From assembly GCA_040381215.1 (NCBI GenBank), contig JBEIHO010000121.1, positions 1-7,362 of the forward strand: a stretch of DNA of 7,362 nt. Reading direction: 5' to 3'. Source of the DNA: SZUA-430 sp040381215. Lineage in GTDB: Bacteria > Pseudomonadota > Alphaproteobacteria > Micropepsales > Micropepsaceae. A model generated the notes under the pieces. The model was not told where the DNA came from. It saw only the letters and a program-made list of their open reading frames with translations, and did no database searches. Below are positions 1 through 6,010 of the stretch, in pieces (position 1 is the first letter of the stretch; every line of letters begins with the position of its first letter). Both the position numbers and the translations under genes were made by a program.

Positions 1-996
1 ATTTTCGCGAGACTGGTCCTCGCTGATCTGCTGCAAACGCGACTGAAGCCGCTCTGCCGCCGCCCGAGCGCGCGCTTCCTCGCCGTCAAGCGCGATCCGC
101 TCGGCCGTCAGCCGCTGCAGCGCGGCCCCGCGCTCGGCCGCTGCCTGGCGCAACGCGGGCAGGCGCTCATCTGCCGCCAGCACGGCATTCGCGGCGCGCG
201 CCGCCAACAGTGTCAGCTCTTCGACCGTTGCACGCGTGCGTGCGAGCTCGTCCTCGGCCGCCGCCGCCGCCGCGCAGGCCAGTTGCCAGCGAACCAGCAG
301 CGCCAGCGCATCGGCACGCTGGATATGGTGGGACAGGTTGCGATAGCGCGCCGCCTGCCGGGCCTGTCGCTTCAGGTTGCCGAGCTGGACCTCGATCTCC
401 TGCACGATGTCGCCCACGCGCGACAGGTTCTGCTGCGCGGCATTGAGCTTGAGTTCCGCCTCGTGACGGCGGGCATGCAGGCCGGCGATGCCGGCGGCTT
501 CCTCGAGGATCGCTCGTCGCGCGATCGGCTTGGCGTTGATCAGCTGGCCGATCTGACCCTGCCGGACGAGGGCCGGGGAATGCGCGCCCGATGAGGCATC
601 GGCAAAGAAGATCTGCACGTCACGGGCCCGCACGTCGCGCCCGTTGATCTTGTAGATCGAGCCCATGTCCCGCTCGATGCGCCGGCTGATCTCGAGGACG
701 TCGCCGTCATTGTAATGGGCCGGCGCCGAGCGCGTGCTGTTGTCGATATACAGCGCCACCTCGGCCATGTTGCGGCTCGGGCGGGTATTGGTGCCGGCGA
801 AGATGACATCGTCCATAGCGCCGCCGCGCATCGACTTCGCCGAGTTTTCGCCCATCACCCAGCGCAGGGCTTCCAGCAGGTTCGACTTGCCGCAACCATT
901 CGGCCCGACAATACCCGTCAGCCCCGGCTCGATCGGAAGCTCCGTCGGTTCAACGAACGACTTGAAGCCGGTCAGGCGAAGTTTGGCAAACTTCAA
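1..996 (-). CDS. smc: Chromosome partition protein SMC, N-terminal part (3' end beyond window)
   Basis: SMC ATPases form ring-shaped dimers that organise and help segregate the nucleoid, working with ScpA and ScpB. The first 332 codons are present without a stop; family members are usually about 1,150 residues, so the hinge, second coiled coil and C-terminal ATPase half lie outside. The start is a TTG giving LKFAKLRLTGFKSF, the family N-terminus; GGAG lies 8 nt upstream and no ATG fits. Visible motifs are Walker A GPNGCGKS (residues 31-38), AMDDVIFAGT soon after, the Q-loop region RQGQI (145-149) and LEEAAG (164-169). From about residue 170 the chain is charged, Ala/Gln/Glu/Arg-rich coiled coil, including a six-Ala run from a GCC repeat near 257-272. 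It is last in the dciA-DsbA-smc series, 72 nt after the DsbA-like gene. Family assignment is very secure; the TTG start is likely but unproven. Confidence 0.96.
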   Translation of the reverse strand, partial: MKFAKLRLTGFKSFVEPTELPIEPGLTGIVGPNGCGKSNLLEALRWVMGENSAKSMRGGAMDDVIFAGTNTRPSRNMAEVALYIDNSTRSAPAHYNDGDVLEISRRIERDMGSIYKINGRDVRARDVQIFFADASSGAHSPALVRQGQIGQLINAKPIARRAILEEAAGIAGLHARRHEAELKLNAAQQNLSRVGDIVQEIEVQLGNLKRQARQAARYRNLSHHIQRADALALLVRWQLACAAAAAAEDELARTRATVEELTLLAARAANAVLAADERLPALRQAAAERGAALQRLTAERIALDGEEARARAAAERLQSRLQQISEDQSREN

Positions 997-1025
997 CGGG
1001 GACGCTCCAGCCCTGCTGCGTGTGG

Positions 1026-1058
1026 CGGGTCGGCGCCGGGCTCAGGACGCGCGACCCG
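1026..1058. repeat. Inverted repeat in the DsbA-smc spacer
   Basis: A perfect 7-bp inverted repeat, CGGGTCG (1026-1032) and CGACCCG (1052-1058), surrounds a 19-nt loop in the 72-nt gap before smc. A second short hairpin, GCCCC/GGGGC (1063-1067 and 1072-1076), straddles the stop codon of the DsbA-like gene. Neither is followed by a T-run on the minus strand, so they do not look like intrinsic terminators. They could act as an intercistronic RNA structure or be chance in GC-rich DNA. Confidence 0.3.
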
Positions 1059-1068
1059 TTCGGCCCCC

Positions 1069-1923
1069 TCAGGGGCTGGGTGGCTTGGTTTCCGCGGCGC
1101 CGCCCTCCGCGGGAGCGGTTGCACCCTCGGCCGGGGTTGCGCCCTCGGCGGGAGCGGGCGTTTCACTGTCGGGTGCGGCGGGCGGTTCCTCGATGCCGGC
1201 CTTCTTGAGTTCTTCCCGGATGGCCTTGTCGAGGTTCTCATAGGCAATCTGCTCGCCTTCGAGCTTGCGCCCGTTGAGCAGCAGGGTCGGCGTGCCGGTC
1301 ATGCAGTACTTCCGGGCGTCATCCTGGCTTGCCTTTGCAAGCTTGGTTGCCTCGTCCTGCTTCTTCAGGCAGCTCTCGAAGTCTTCGCTCGACATGCCGG
1401 CGCGCCGCGCCATCTCGCGCAGGCCCGCAACGATGTCGTTATCCTCGCGCATCATCCACGAGCGCTGGTTTTCAAGCAGCATGTCCGTGAACGGCAGGAA
1501 CCCGTCCCGTCCCAGGCAGCGCCCCAGCACCGAGGCCGCAACGTCGACGTTGTTGCGGTGCAATTCGCGGAACACGATCCTGAGCTTGCCACTCTTGACG
1601 AAGCTTTCCTCGATTTTCGGGATCTCGATGGCGCGGAATTCAGCGCAGTGCGAGCAGGTTTGAGACAGATACTCGACCAGCGTCACCGGCGCATTCTTGT
1701 CGCCGATGATGTAGTCTGCATCCGTGACCACGACGTCCTTCGAGGGTTCGCAGGTTTCGGGATTGACCGGGGCTTCTGCCACCGTGCTCTCGCCAGACCC
1801 TTGGGTGAAGTACCAGATGCCGCCGCCGACCAGCAGCGCCACCGCGACGCCACCACCCACCAGCACGCGCTTGTCGGCGATGCCGACCGCTGCAGAAATC
1901 TTGTCAAGCAAACCAGAACTCAC
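1069..1923 (-). CDS. Membrane-anchored DsbA-family thiol:disulfide oxidoreductase
   Basis: A 284-residue thioredoxin-fold protein of the DsbA type, which makes or rearranges disulfides in the cell envelope. Residues 1-19 are short and charged, and 20-39 form one hydrophobic segment ending in IWYF. With no signal-peptidase site evident, this suggests an inner-membrane anchor with the enzyme in the periplasm. The active site is C90-S-H-C93 within EYLSQTCSHC, and the cis-proline loop is GTPT with P212. Further cysteines are C58, C136, C185 and C207. Residues 246-284 are a low-complexity Pro/Ala/Glu tail with repeated PAEGAT-like units. The start is GTG with GGGGG 5 nt upstream; no other ATG, GTG or TTG occurs before the upstream in-frame stop. 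It lies 64 nt after dciA and 72 nt before smc. The substrate is unknown. Fold and active site are clear; the exact paralogue is not, so no symbol is given. Confidence 0.9.
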   Translation of the reverse strand: MSSGLLDKISAAVGIADKRVLVGGGVAVALLVGGGIWYFTQGSGESTVAEAPVNPETCEPSKDVVVTDADYIIGDKNAPVTLVEYLSQTCSHCAEFRAIEIPKIEESFVKSGKLRIVFRELHRNNVDVAASVLGRCLGRDGFLPFTDMLLENQRSWMMREDNDIVAGLREMARRAGMSSEDFESCLKKQDEATKLAKASQDDARKYCMTGTPTLLLNGRKLEGEQIAYENLDKAIREELKKAGIEEPPAAPDSETPAPAEGATPAEGATAPAEGGAAETKPPSP

Positions 1924-1961
1924 GGGAACCCCCAGAACGAAGCAGTTGGATTTTGGGCAGG

Positions 1962-1991
1962 ACTATAGGACGCCAGGCCCTGCCGGCTCAA
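1962..1991 (-). promoter_or_regulatory. Sigma-70-like promoter candidate for the DsbA-smc pair
   Basis: Reading the minus strand, TTGAGC (1991-1986) is followed after 18 nt by TATAGT (1967-1962), five of six matches to TATAAT. The -35 hexamer overlaps the dciA TGA stop. A start near 1955 would leave a leader of about 30 nt before the GTG of the DsbA-like gene. It is one of few good -10 matches in this GC-rich stretch. It would let the DsbA-smc pair be transcribed apart from dciA. Assigned by eye only. Confidence 0.4.
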
Positions 1992-2494
1992 CGCCTCGAA
2001 ACGGCGGTTTTCCGGCTTTCTGCAAGCGCACATCGTCCCAGACGCTCAAGCGCGGCGCGCAGCTCGCCATCCTCGATTCCCGCCGTCCAGCCCTTCAATT
2101 CGCTCTCTTCGGCCGCCGAAAGCGGGCGCAGGGCAGGGCGCGTGCGCGGCTTGGGGATATCCCCGGCAACCACCTTGATCTTGTTGACGACTTCCCGCCC
2201 GAAATAGCGGTTGATGCGGTCGATCAGCTTTGGCGTCTGGTGCTGGAGTTCGAGGCTCGCCCGGTCGTCGGCCAAAAGGGTAAGGGTCATCGCGCCACTG
2301 GCGCCGGAGGACAGTTTTTGCGGGAAACAATGCGCAGCCAACCCCCGGCCCGCGATTTCAGGCCAGCGGGTCACGATCTCGATCTGGGCAAAGCCCCTCT
2401 TGGCCAGGGGCCCGCGCAGCAACTGCAACGCATCGTTGGCGACGGGCTTGAGGCCCCGCCTGCGAATAATGACGCTGGATTGCTCGTCTGACAT
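1988..2494 (-). CDS. dciA: DUF721/DciA-family replicative helicase loader homologue
   Basis: A 168-residue protein of the DUF721 family. DciA members help load the DnaB helicase in bacteria lacking DnaC/DnaI, and an alphaproteobacterial DciA is reported to load DnaB in Caulobacter. The DUF721 core spans about residues 20-105: a W-P-E-I-A-G motif at 44-49, then GLAAHCFPQKL, a beta-rich stretch with LTLLADDRASLEL, and the helix TPKLIDRINRYFG. Residues 110-168 are an Arg/Lys/Pro-rich tail without a recognised domain. The chosen ATG gives MSDEQSS; an in-frame ORF continues upstream, but that extension lies antisense to mutY and does not look conserved. No strong Shine-Dalgarno is visible. It is head-to-head with mutY, the start codons overlapping within CATG, and leads the minus-strand series. 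Family is secure; the DciA role is inferred from homology. Confidence 0.85.
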   Translation of the reverse strand: MSDEQSSVIIRRRGLKPVANDALQLLRGPLAKRGFAQIEIVTRWPEIAGRGLAAHCFPQKLSSGASGAMTLTLLADDRASLELQHQTPKLIDRINRYFGREVVNKIKVVAGDIPKPRTRPALRPLSAAEESELKGWTAGIEDGELRAALERLGRCALAESRKTAVSRR

Positions 2495-3620
2495 GGCCAC
2501 ACCACGAAAACGCGCCGATGTTAAACCTTCGCGCCCCGACGCGCAAAGGAACACGCAGGCTGTCCGCAAGCTTCTCGATTGGTACCGCGCAGAGGCAAGG
2601 CGTCTTCCCTGGCGCGCCCCGCCGGGCACGTTGCAGGATCCCTACGCCGTCTGGTTGTCCGAAATCATGCTGCAGCAGACCACGGTCACGACCGTGATCC
2701 CCTATTTCCTGAAATTCATGAAGCGATGGCCTGATTTCGCCGCGCTGGCGCGCGCCGACCTCGGCGATGTGATGTCTGCCTGGGCGGGGCTTGGCTATTA
2801 CAGCCGCGCCCGCAACCTGCACGCCTGTGCGCGCAGGATTGTCGAGGACCACGGCGGAACCATGCCCGCCGATGAAGAGCGCCTGCTCACGCTGCCCGGG
2901 ATCGGACCCTATACGGCCGCCGCGATTGCCGCCATTGCGTTCGGCCGCAGGGCGGCCCCCGTGGACGGCAATATCGAGCGTGTCCTCTCGCGACTGGTGG
3001 CGATCGAGGAGCCGCTGCCCGCATCCAAGCCGCGGATCCGCGAGATCGCGCGCGCGCTGGCGCCTTCCCGTCATGCCGGCGACTTCGCGCAGGCCATGAT
3101 GGACCTCGGGGCGGGGATCTGCACGCCACGCGCGCCCGCGTGTGAGGCCTGCCCCTGGAACAGCCTGTGCGCGGGACGCCAGCGCGGCATCGCGGCCGAA
3201 CTGCCGCGCCGCGAAGCAAGGAAGGAGCGGCCCGTCAGGCGTGGTGCCACTTTCGTCCTGCTGTCGGGACAGGACGAGGTCTATCTCGAGCGGCGCGATG
3301 CCAAGGGCCTTCTGGCCGGCATGCATGGCACGCCCGTGACACCGTTTGGTCCGGCGTTTCCGGTCAACACCGCAAGCCTCGCGCCGGTGCGCGCGACGTT
3401 CGAGCTGCTGCGCGCGCCGGTCACCCACACATTCACGCATTTCGATCTGGAGCTTCAGGTCCTTGTCGCGCGCCCCGCGCCTGACGACGTTCGGCATCTC
3501 GAGGGCGAGTGGGCGCCGCTGTCGCGCCTGGCCGATTTCGCGCTGCCGACCCTGTTTCGCAAGGTCATCAAGCAGGCCCGCGCCGCCGCCCCAATGAAAA
3601 AGGGCCGGCGCAGCCCTTGA
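2493..3620 (+). CDS. mutY: Adenine DNA glycosylase MutY
   Basis: Removes adenine mispaired with 8-oxoguanine, preventing G:C to T:A transversions. The 375-residue length suits the family. The catalytic HhH domain carries LPWR (38-41), SEIMLQQT with the proposed catalytic Glu57, the helix-hairpin-helix LPGIGPYTA (134-142) and VDGN (157-160) with Asp158. The [4Fe-4S] ligands are C210-X6-C217-X2-C220-X5-C226, the exact MutY/Nth spacing. The C-terminal NUDIX-like 8-oxoG recognition domain covers about 247-365 and includes THTFTHFDLEL (311-321). ATG 2493 is the best in-frame start; it has no visible Shine-Dalgarno. AATAAT at 2465-2470 could be a -10 box giving a very short leader, so leaderless or near-leaderless translation is possible. 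The gene is divergent from dciA and converges with ccrM. All catalytic residues are intact. Confidence 0.97.
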   Translation: MATPRKRADVKPSRPDAQRNTQAVRKLLDWYRAEARRLPWRAPPGTLQDPYAVWLSEIMLQQTTVTTVIPYFLKFMKRWPDFAALARADLGDVMSAWAGLGYYSRARNLHACARRIVEDHGGTMPADEERLLTLPGIGPYTAAAIAAIAFGRRAAPVDGNIERVLSRLVAIEEPLPASKPRIREIARALAPSRHAGDFAQAMMDLGAGICTPRAPACEACPWNSLCAGRQRGIAAELPRREARKERPVRRGATFVLLSGQDEVYLERRDAKGLLAGMHGTPVTPFGPAFPVNTASLAPVRATFELLRAPVTHTFTHFDLELQVLVARPAPDDVRHLEGEWAPLSRLADFALPTLFRKVIKQARAAAPMKKGRRSP

Positions 3621-3634
3621 GCGTGCACCGGCCC
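3597..3634 (-). terminator. Intrinsic terminator of ccrM, overlapping the mutY stop
   Basis: On the minus strand, 45 nt past the ccrM stop, GGGCCGGTGCA (3634-3624) pairs with TGCGCCGGCCC (3612-3602). This makes an 11-bp stem with one G-U pair and an 11-nt loop, followed by five T (3601-3597). The hairpin extends over the last codons and stop (3618-3620) of mutY on the other strand. On the plus strand it is followed by CTCTTC, so it should act mainly on ccrM transcripts. A shorter alternative stem, AAGGGC/GCCCTT, uses the same DNA. Confidence 0.75.
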
Positions 3635-3639
3635 CTCTT

Positions 3640-3672
3640 CAACACCCCACCACAGGGTTGTTGTTCTTGTTG
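3640..3672 (+). terminator. Possible weak terminator of mutY
   Basis: Twenty bases after the mutY stop, CAACACCC (3640-3647) can pair with GGGTTGTTG (3655-3663), giving 8 bp with one bulged T and a 7-nt loop. It is followed by the T-rich TTCTTGTT. The T-tract is interrupted and the stem is not very GC-rich, so it would be weaker than the ccrM terminator next to it. Confidence 0.4.
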
Positions 3673-3678
3673 GCGGCT

Positions 3679-4776
3679 TCAGACCATCTGCGCGCGGATC
3701 TGCTGCCGCAACAGGTCGATCGGCTTGAGCGAGCCTTCGGCGTCGAAGTGCCAGAACGTCCAGCCATTGCAGGCCGGCAGGCCCTGCACGTGGGCGGCGA
3801 TCTGGTGGATCGACCCGCTGGCATCACGGCAGACGAGCGAGCCGTCCGCCCGCACCTTCGCTGTGTAGCGCTTGGCCGGATCGAACAGCTTGGTGCCGGG
3901 TTCGAGCAGGCCGCGCTCGACGACTGTCCCGAAGGGCACCCGCGGTTCGTCCTTCTTCGACTTCGTCACCTCGAGGTCCGCTGCCGACGCGCGCGTCACC
4001 TGCGCGATGCGCTTCTTGGCGACTGAAATATAGCTCGCATCGCGCTCGATGCCGATGAAACGACGGCCCAGCTTCTTGGCAACGGCACCCGTCGTGCCGG
4101 TGCCGAAGAAGGGGTCAAGCACGATGTCGCCGGGCTTCGTCGATGCCAGCAGCACGCGGTGCAGAAGCGCTTCGGGCTTCTGCGTCGGGTGAGCCTTCTG
4201 GCCCTTGTCATCCTTCAAGCGCTCGCCGCCTGTGCACAGGGGGATCAGCCAGTCCGACCGCATCTGCAGGTCGTCGTTCAGCGACTTCATGGCCTCGTAG
4301 TTGAACGTGTAGGACTTCTGGTCCTTGGACTTCGAGCACCACAACAGCGTCTCGTGCGCGTTGGTGAAGCGCCGGCCGCGGAAGTTCGGCATCGGGTTCG
4401 ACTTGCGCCAAACGATGTCGTTCAGGAACCAGTAGCCCGCGTCCTGCATGATCGAGCCGACGCGATAGATATTGTGGTACGAGCCGATCACCCAGATCGT
4501 GCCATTGTCCTTGAGGACGCGGCGCGCGGCCTTCAGCCAGTTGCGCGAGAAACGGTCATAGTCCTCGAAGCTGGCAAAGCGGTCCCAGTCGTCATCGACC
4601 GCATCGACCTTGCTGTTGTCCGGACGCGACAGGTCACCCTCGAGCTGCAGGTTGTACGGCGGATCGGCAAAGATGACATCGACGCTCTTGGCCGGCAGCT
4701 CGTTCAGCATGGCGATCGAGTCACCCTTGATGATCGTGTCGGCGTAATTGTTGATCAGTTTGGTCTGCAGACCCAT
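3679..4776 (-). CDS. ccrM: Cell-cycle DNA adenine methyltransferase CcrM (GANTC)
   Basis: Methylates N6 of adenine in GANTC late in the alphaproteobacterial cell cycle, returning newly replicated DNA to full methylation. The 365-residue protein has the beta-class order: catalytic DPPY (38-41) in FADPPYNLQL, then HPTQKP (196-201), then the S-adenosylmethionine motif DPFFGTGTTGA (221-231). The core matches CcrM closely (NSKVDAVDD, GSYHNIYRVG, VWRKSNPMPNF). Residues about 270-365 are the extra C-terminal domain, with EPRVPFGT and the CNGWTFWHF signature (336-344) needed for specific DNA recognition. ATG 4776 was chosen because homologues begin just before ETIIHGDS-like sequence; GGGGG lies 9 nt upstream. 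The frame stays open to a TTG at 4950, but that Arg/His/Pro-rich stretch does not resemble CcrM and is best read as leader. One GANTC site (4718-4722) lies near the 5' end. Transcription is probably methylation-sensitive. Confidence 0.97.
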   Translation of the reverse strand: MGLQTKLINNYADTIIKGDSIAMLNELPAKSVDVIFADPPYNLQLEGDLSRPDNSKVDAVDDDWDRFASFEDYDRFSRNWLKAARRVLKDNGTIWVIGSYHNIYRVGSIMQDAGYWFLNDIVWRKSNPMPNFRGRRFTNAHETLLWCSKSKDQKSYTFNYEAMKSLNDDLQMRSDWLIPLCTGGERLKDDKGQKAHPTQKPEALLHRVLLASTKPGDIVLDPFFGTGTTGAVAKKLGRRFIGIERDASYISVAKKRIAQVTRASAADLEVTKSKKDEPRVPFGTVVERGLLEPGTKLFDPAKRYTAKVRADGSLVCRDASGSIHQIAAHVQGLPACNGWTFWHFDAEGSLKPIDLLRQQIRAQMV

Positions 4777-4926
4777 GCCGTTTGGCCCCCGTGGTGCTGC
4801 GTCTCGACGGTCACGCGGGCGAGCGTGGTCGGCTGCCGGAATGCCGTCAGGACGCAAGTGGTGATGTTGAAGCACGAGCCGGTTCAGAATTGCCCTACCG
4901 CAACCAGCTCTTACAGGAGACACCTT

Positions 4927-5033
4927 GAATCGTGGGTGATTCGACGTCAATAAGTGTTTTGAATCAGAAAGTTAACGCGCGAATCGATATTGAATCCTCA
5001 ACTTCGTGACCCACTACATCTAGAAGTGGAATC
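4927..5033. promoter_or_regulatory. Cluster of six GANTC (CcrM) methylation sites
   Basis: GANTC occurs at 4927-4931, 4938-4942, 4961-4965, 4981-4985, 4992-4996 and 5029-5033 (GAATC five times, GATTC once on the plus strand). Start-to-start spacings are 11, 23, 20, 11 and 37 bp, so two pairs are one helical turn apart. A manual scan found only three others in the window: 2075-2079, 4718-4722 and 7201-7205. In Caulobacter, methylation of GANTC sites in the ccrM promoter and leader represses ccrM, and GcrA acts at methylated GANTC promoters. This cluster fits an autoregulatory switch. Confidence 0.85.
5011..5029. repeat. Short inverted repeat around CTAG, upstream of ccrM
   Basis: CCACT (5011-5015) and AGTGG (5025-5029) flank a 9-nt loop containing CTAG, and the right arm abuts the outermost GANTC site of the cluster. 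There is no T-run after it on the minus strand, so it is a poor terminator for the transporter genes. It could be a protein-binding palindrome or chance. Confidence 0.25.
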
Positions 5034-5043
5034 GAAACAAGCC

Positions 5044-5052
5044 TGTGCATAA
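5044..5052 (-). promoter_or_regulatory. DnaA box (TTATGCACA)
   Basis: The minus strand reads TTATGCACA, a full match to the DnaA-box consensus TTATNCACA. It lies just past the DUF979 stop codon and 11 bp outside the GANTC cluster, about 270 bp upstream of the ccrM start. I saw no second box nearby, and a single match can arise by chance. Its position in a cell-cycle promoter region makes DnaA input plausible. Confidence 0.5.
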
Positions 5053-5056
5053 TCGG

Positions 5057-6010
5057 TTAATTGAACGCGAGCGCGTACATGAGCGCCGTATTTATGGCCA
5101 GCATGATGAGCGCCGTGGGGATCTGCGCCCGGATAACGTGGTTGCGGTCCTTCAGGTCAAGCAGCGCCGCCGGCACGATATTGAAGTTGGCAGCCAGCGG
5201 CGTCATCAGCGTGCCGCAGAAGCCCGCGAGCATGCCGATCGCCGCGACCGCCGCAGGGTTCCCGCCGAAATGCTGGATCAGGAAGGGAATGCCGACGCCC
5301 GCCGTCAGCACGGGAAACGCGGCAAACGCATTGCCCATGACCATCGTGAACAAGGCCATGCCCACGCAATAGACAATGACCGCAATCAACAGGCTGTCCT
5401 GCGGCACGACCTGGGAGGCGATCTCTCCCACCACGTTGCCAACGCCTGCCAGGGCAAAGACGGCACCCAGCGACGCCAGCATCTGCGGCAGCAGGGCTGC
5501 CCACCCGATGGTGTCGACAAGCCGCCGCCCCTCCTGAAAGGGCGCGCTGATGGGTTGCCGGAACAGGACGAGGGCCGTGATCCCGGCAATGATGGCCGAC
5601 AGCGCCAGCGAGATAAGGGTCGACTGCTTGGGGGCAACAAGGGGTTCGCCCCCGACGAGGATCAACGGAAGCACAAACGTCCCTGCAAGCGTGATCACGG
5701 GGATCATGAGTGCAGGGATCATCAACCGGTGGCGGAACGTGATCGCAAAGGCCTTCCGGTCCTCCGGCGAAGTCGTATCCGGTCGGCCCATGCCGAGCCC
5801 TCCGCTGCCCGCAACCAGAGCCATCACCAGGACAAGGATCCCGTTGCCCAGGTCACCGATCAGGTCTCCCGCCAGGAAGCTCAGTGCGAACAGGCCCCAG
5901 AACAGCGCCGTCGTGTAGCGCTTGGGATTGGTCCAGTCGCGCAGGCTCAGGAAAGAAAAGACGGCAAACAGCAGGCCTGCCAGCACGTAGAGCGTTGAAT
6001 AGGTGATCAT
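5057..6010 (-). CDS. DUF979 membrane protein, putative 5-oxoproline transporter subunit
   Basis: A 317-residue integral membrane protein with about nine hydrophobic segments, for example 5-22, 36-54, 57-72, 99-120, 130-150, 168-195, 205-225, 253-275 and 297-315. The best family signature is GNAFAAFPVLTAGVGIPFL (226-244), followed by the conserved FCGTLMTPLAANFNIVPAAL (264-283). DUF979 and DUF969 proteins recur beside 5-oxoprolinase genes (pxpABC) and are annotated as two subunits of a 5-oxoproline (pyroglutamate) transporter. That assignment rests on genomic association, and no pxp genes are visible here. The ATG overlaps the DUF969 stop as ATGA, with GGAGGG 6 nt upstream inside DUF969, so the two are translationally coupled. 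It ends 280 bp before ccrM with no clear terminator. Family membership is secure; substrate is inferred. Confidence 0.9.
   Translation of the reverse strand: MITYSTLYVLAGLLFAVFSFLSLRDWTNPKRYTTALFWGLFALSFLAGDLIGDLGNGILVLVMALVAGSGGLGMGRPDTTSPEDRKAFAITFRHRLMIPALMIPVITLAGTFVLPLILVGGEPLVAPKQSTLISLALSAIIAGITALVLFRQPISAPFQEGRRLVDTIGWAALLPQMLASLGAVFALAGVGNVVGEIASQVVPQDSLLIAVIVYCVGMALFTMVMGNAFAAFPVLTAGVGIPFLIQHFGGNPAAVAAIGMLAGFCGTLMTPLAANFNIVPAALLDLKDRNHVIRAQIPTALIMLAINTALMYALAFN

Larger units (their letters stand above)
4777..5056 (-). promoter_or_regulatory. ccrM control region and leader
   Basis: This 280-bp stretch between the DUF979 stop and ccrM holds no convincing gene. Its distal half (about 4920-5056) is clearly richer in A+T than the rest of the window and carries the GANTC cluster and a DnaA box. 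The proximal half (4777-4919) has normal GC content and is probably an untranslated leader of 100 nt or more. GTTAAC at 4971-4976 supplies a CtrA half-site on each strand, but no full TTAA-N7-TTAA is present. I could not assign a -35/-10 pair with confidence. Confidence 0.7.

Noticed and set aside
257..272. GCC trinucleotide run as a repeat element
   Set aside because: It is in frame and encodes an Ala run in the SMC coiled coil. Short GC-rich codon runs are ordinary at this base composition.
715..1968. Long plus-strand open frame opposite smc and the DsbA-like gene
   Set aside because: It has no recognisable domain, mirrors the codon structure of two well-supported minus-strand genes, and is expected in GC-rich DNA.
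2211..2492. Upstream extension of mutY through dciA
   Set aside because: It is antisense to the conserved DUF721 core. MutY homologues need only about 20-40 residues before LPWR, which ATG 2493 already supplies.
2495..2629. N-terminal extension of dciA across the mutY 5' end
   Set aside because: The added residues are Arg-rich antisense of the mutY coding sequence and do not resemble DUF721 proteins.
4777..4950. N-terminal extension giving a 423-residue CcrM from TTG 4950
   Set aside because: The extra residues lack CcrM similarity, and known CcrM proteins (about 360 residues) start close to ATG 4776. The segment overlaps the control region.
4921..4950. TTGACG (4950-4945) as the -35 of a ccrM promoter
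   Set aside because: No acceptable -10 hexamer follows at 16-18 nt, nor a GCTANAWC-type element at 10-14 nt.
4971..4976. CtrA binding box at GTTAAC upstream of ccrM
   Set aside because: Only a half-site is present on either strand: the bases 11 away are GAAT or ATCG, not TTAA. The nearby TTAA at 5057-5060 also has no partner half.
5045..5998. Long plus-strand frame opposite DUF979, rich in Arg, Gln, Asp and His
   Set aside because: Its composition is typical of the reverse complement of a hydrophobic membrane protein. The minus-strand DUF979 protein has clear family motifs.
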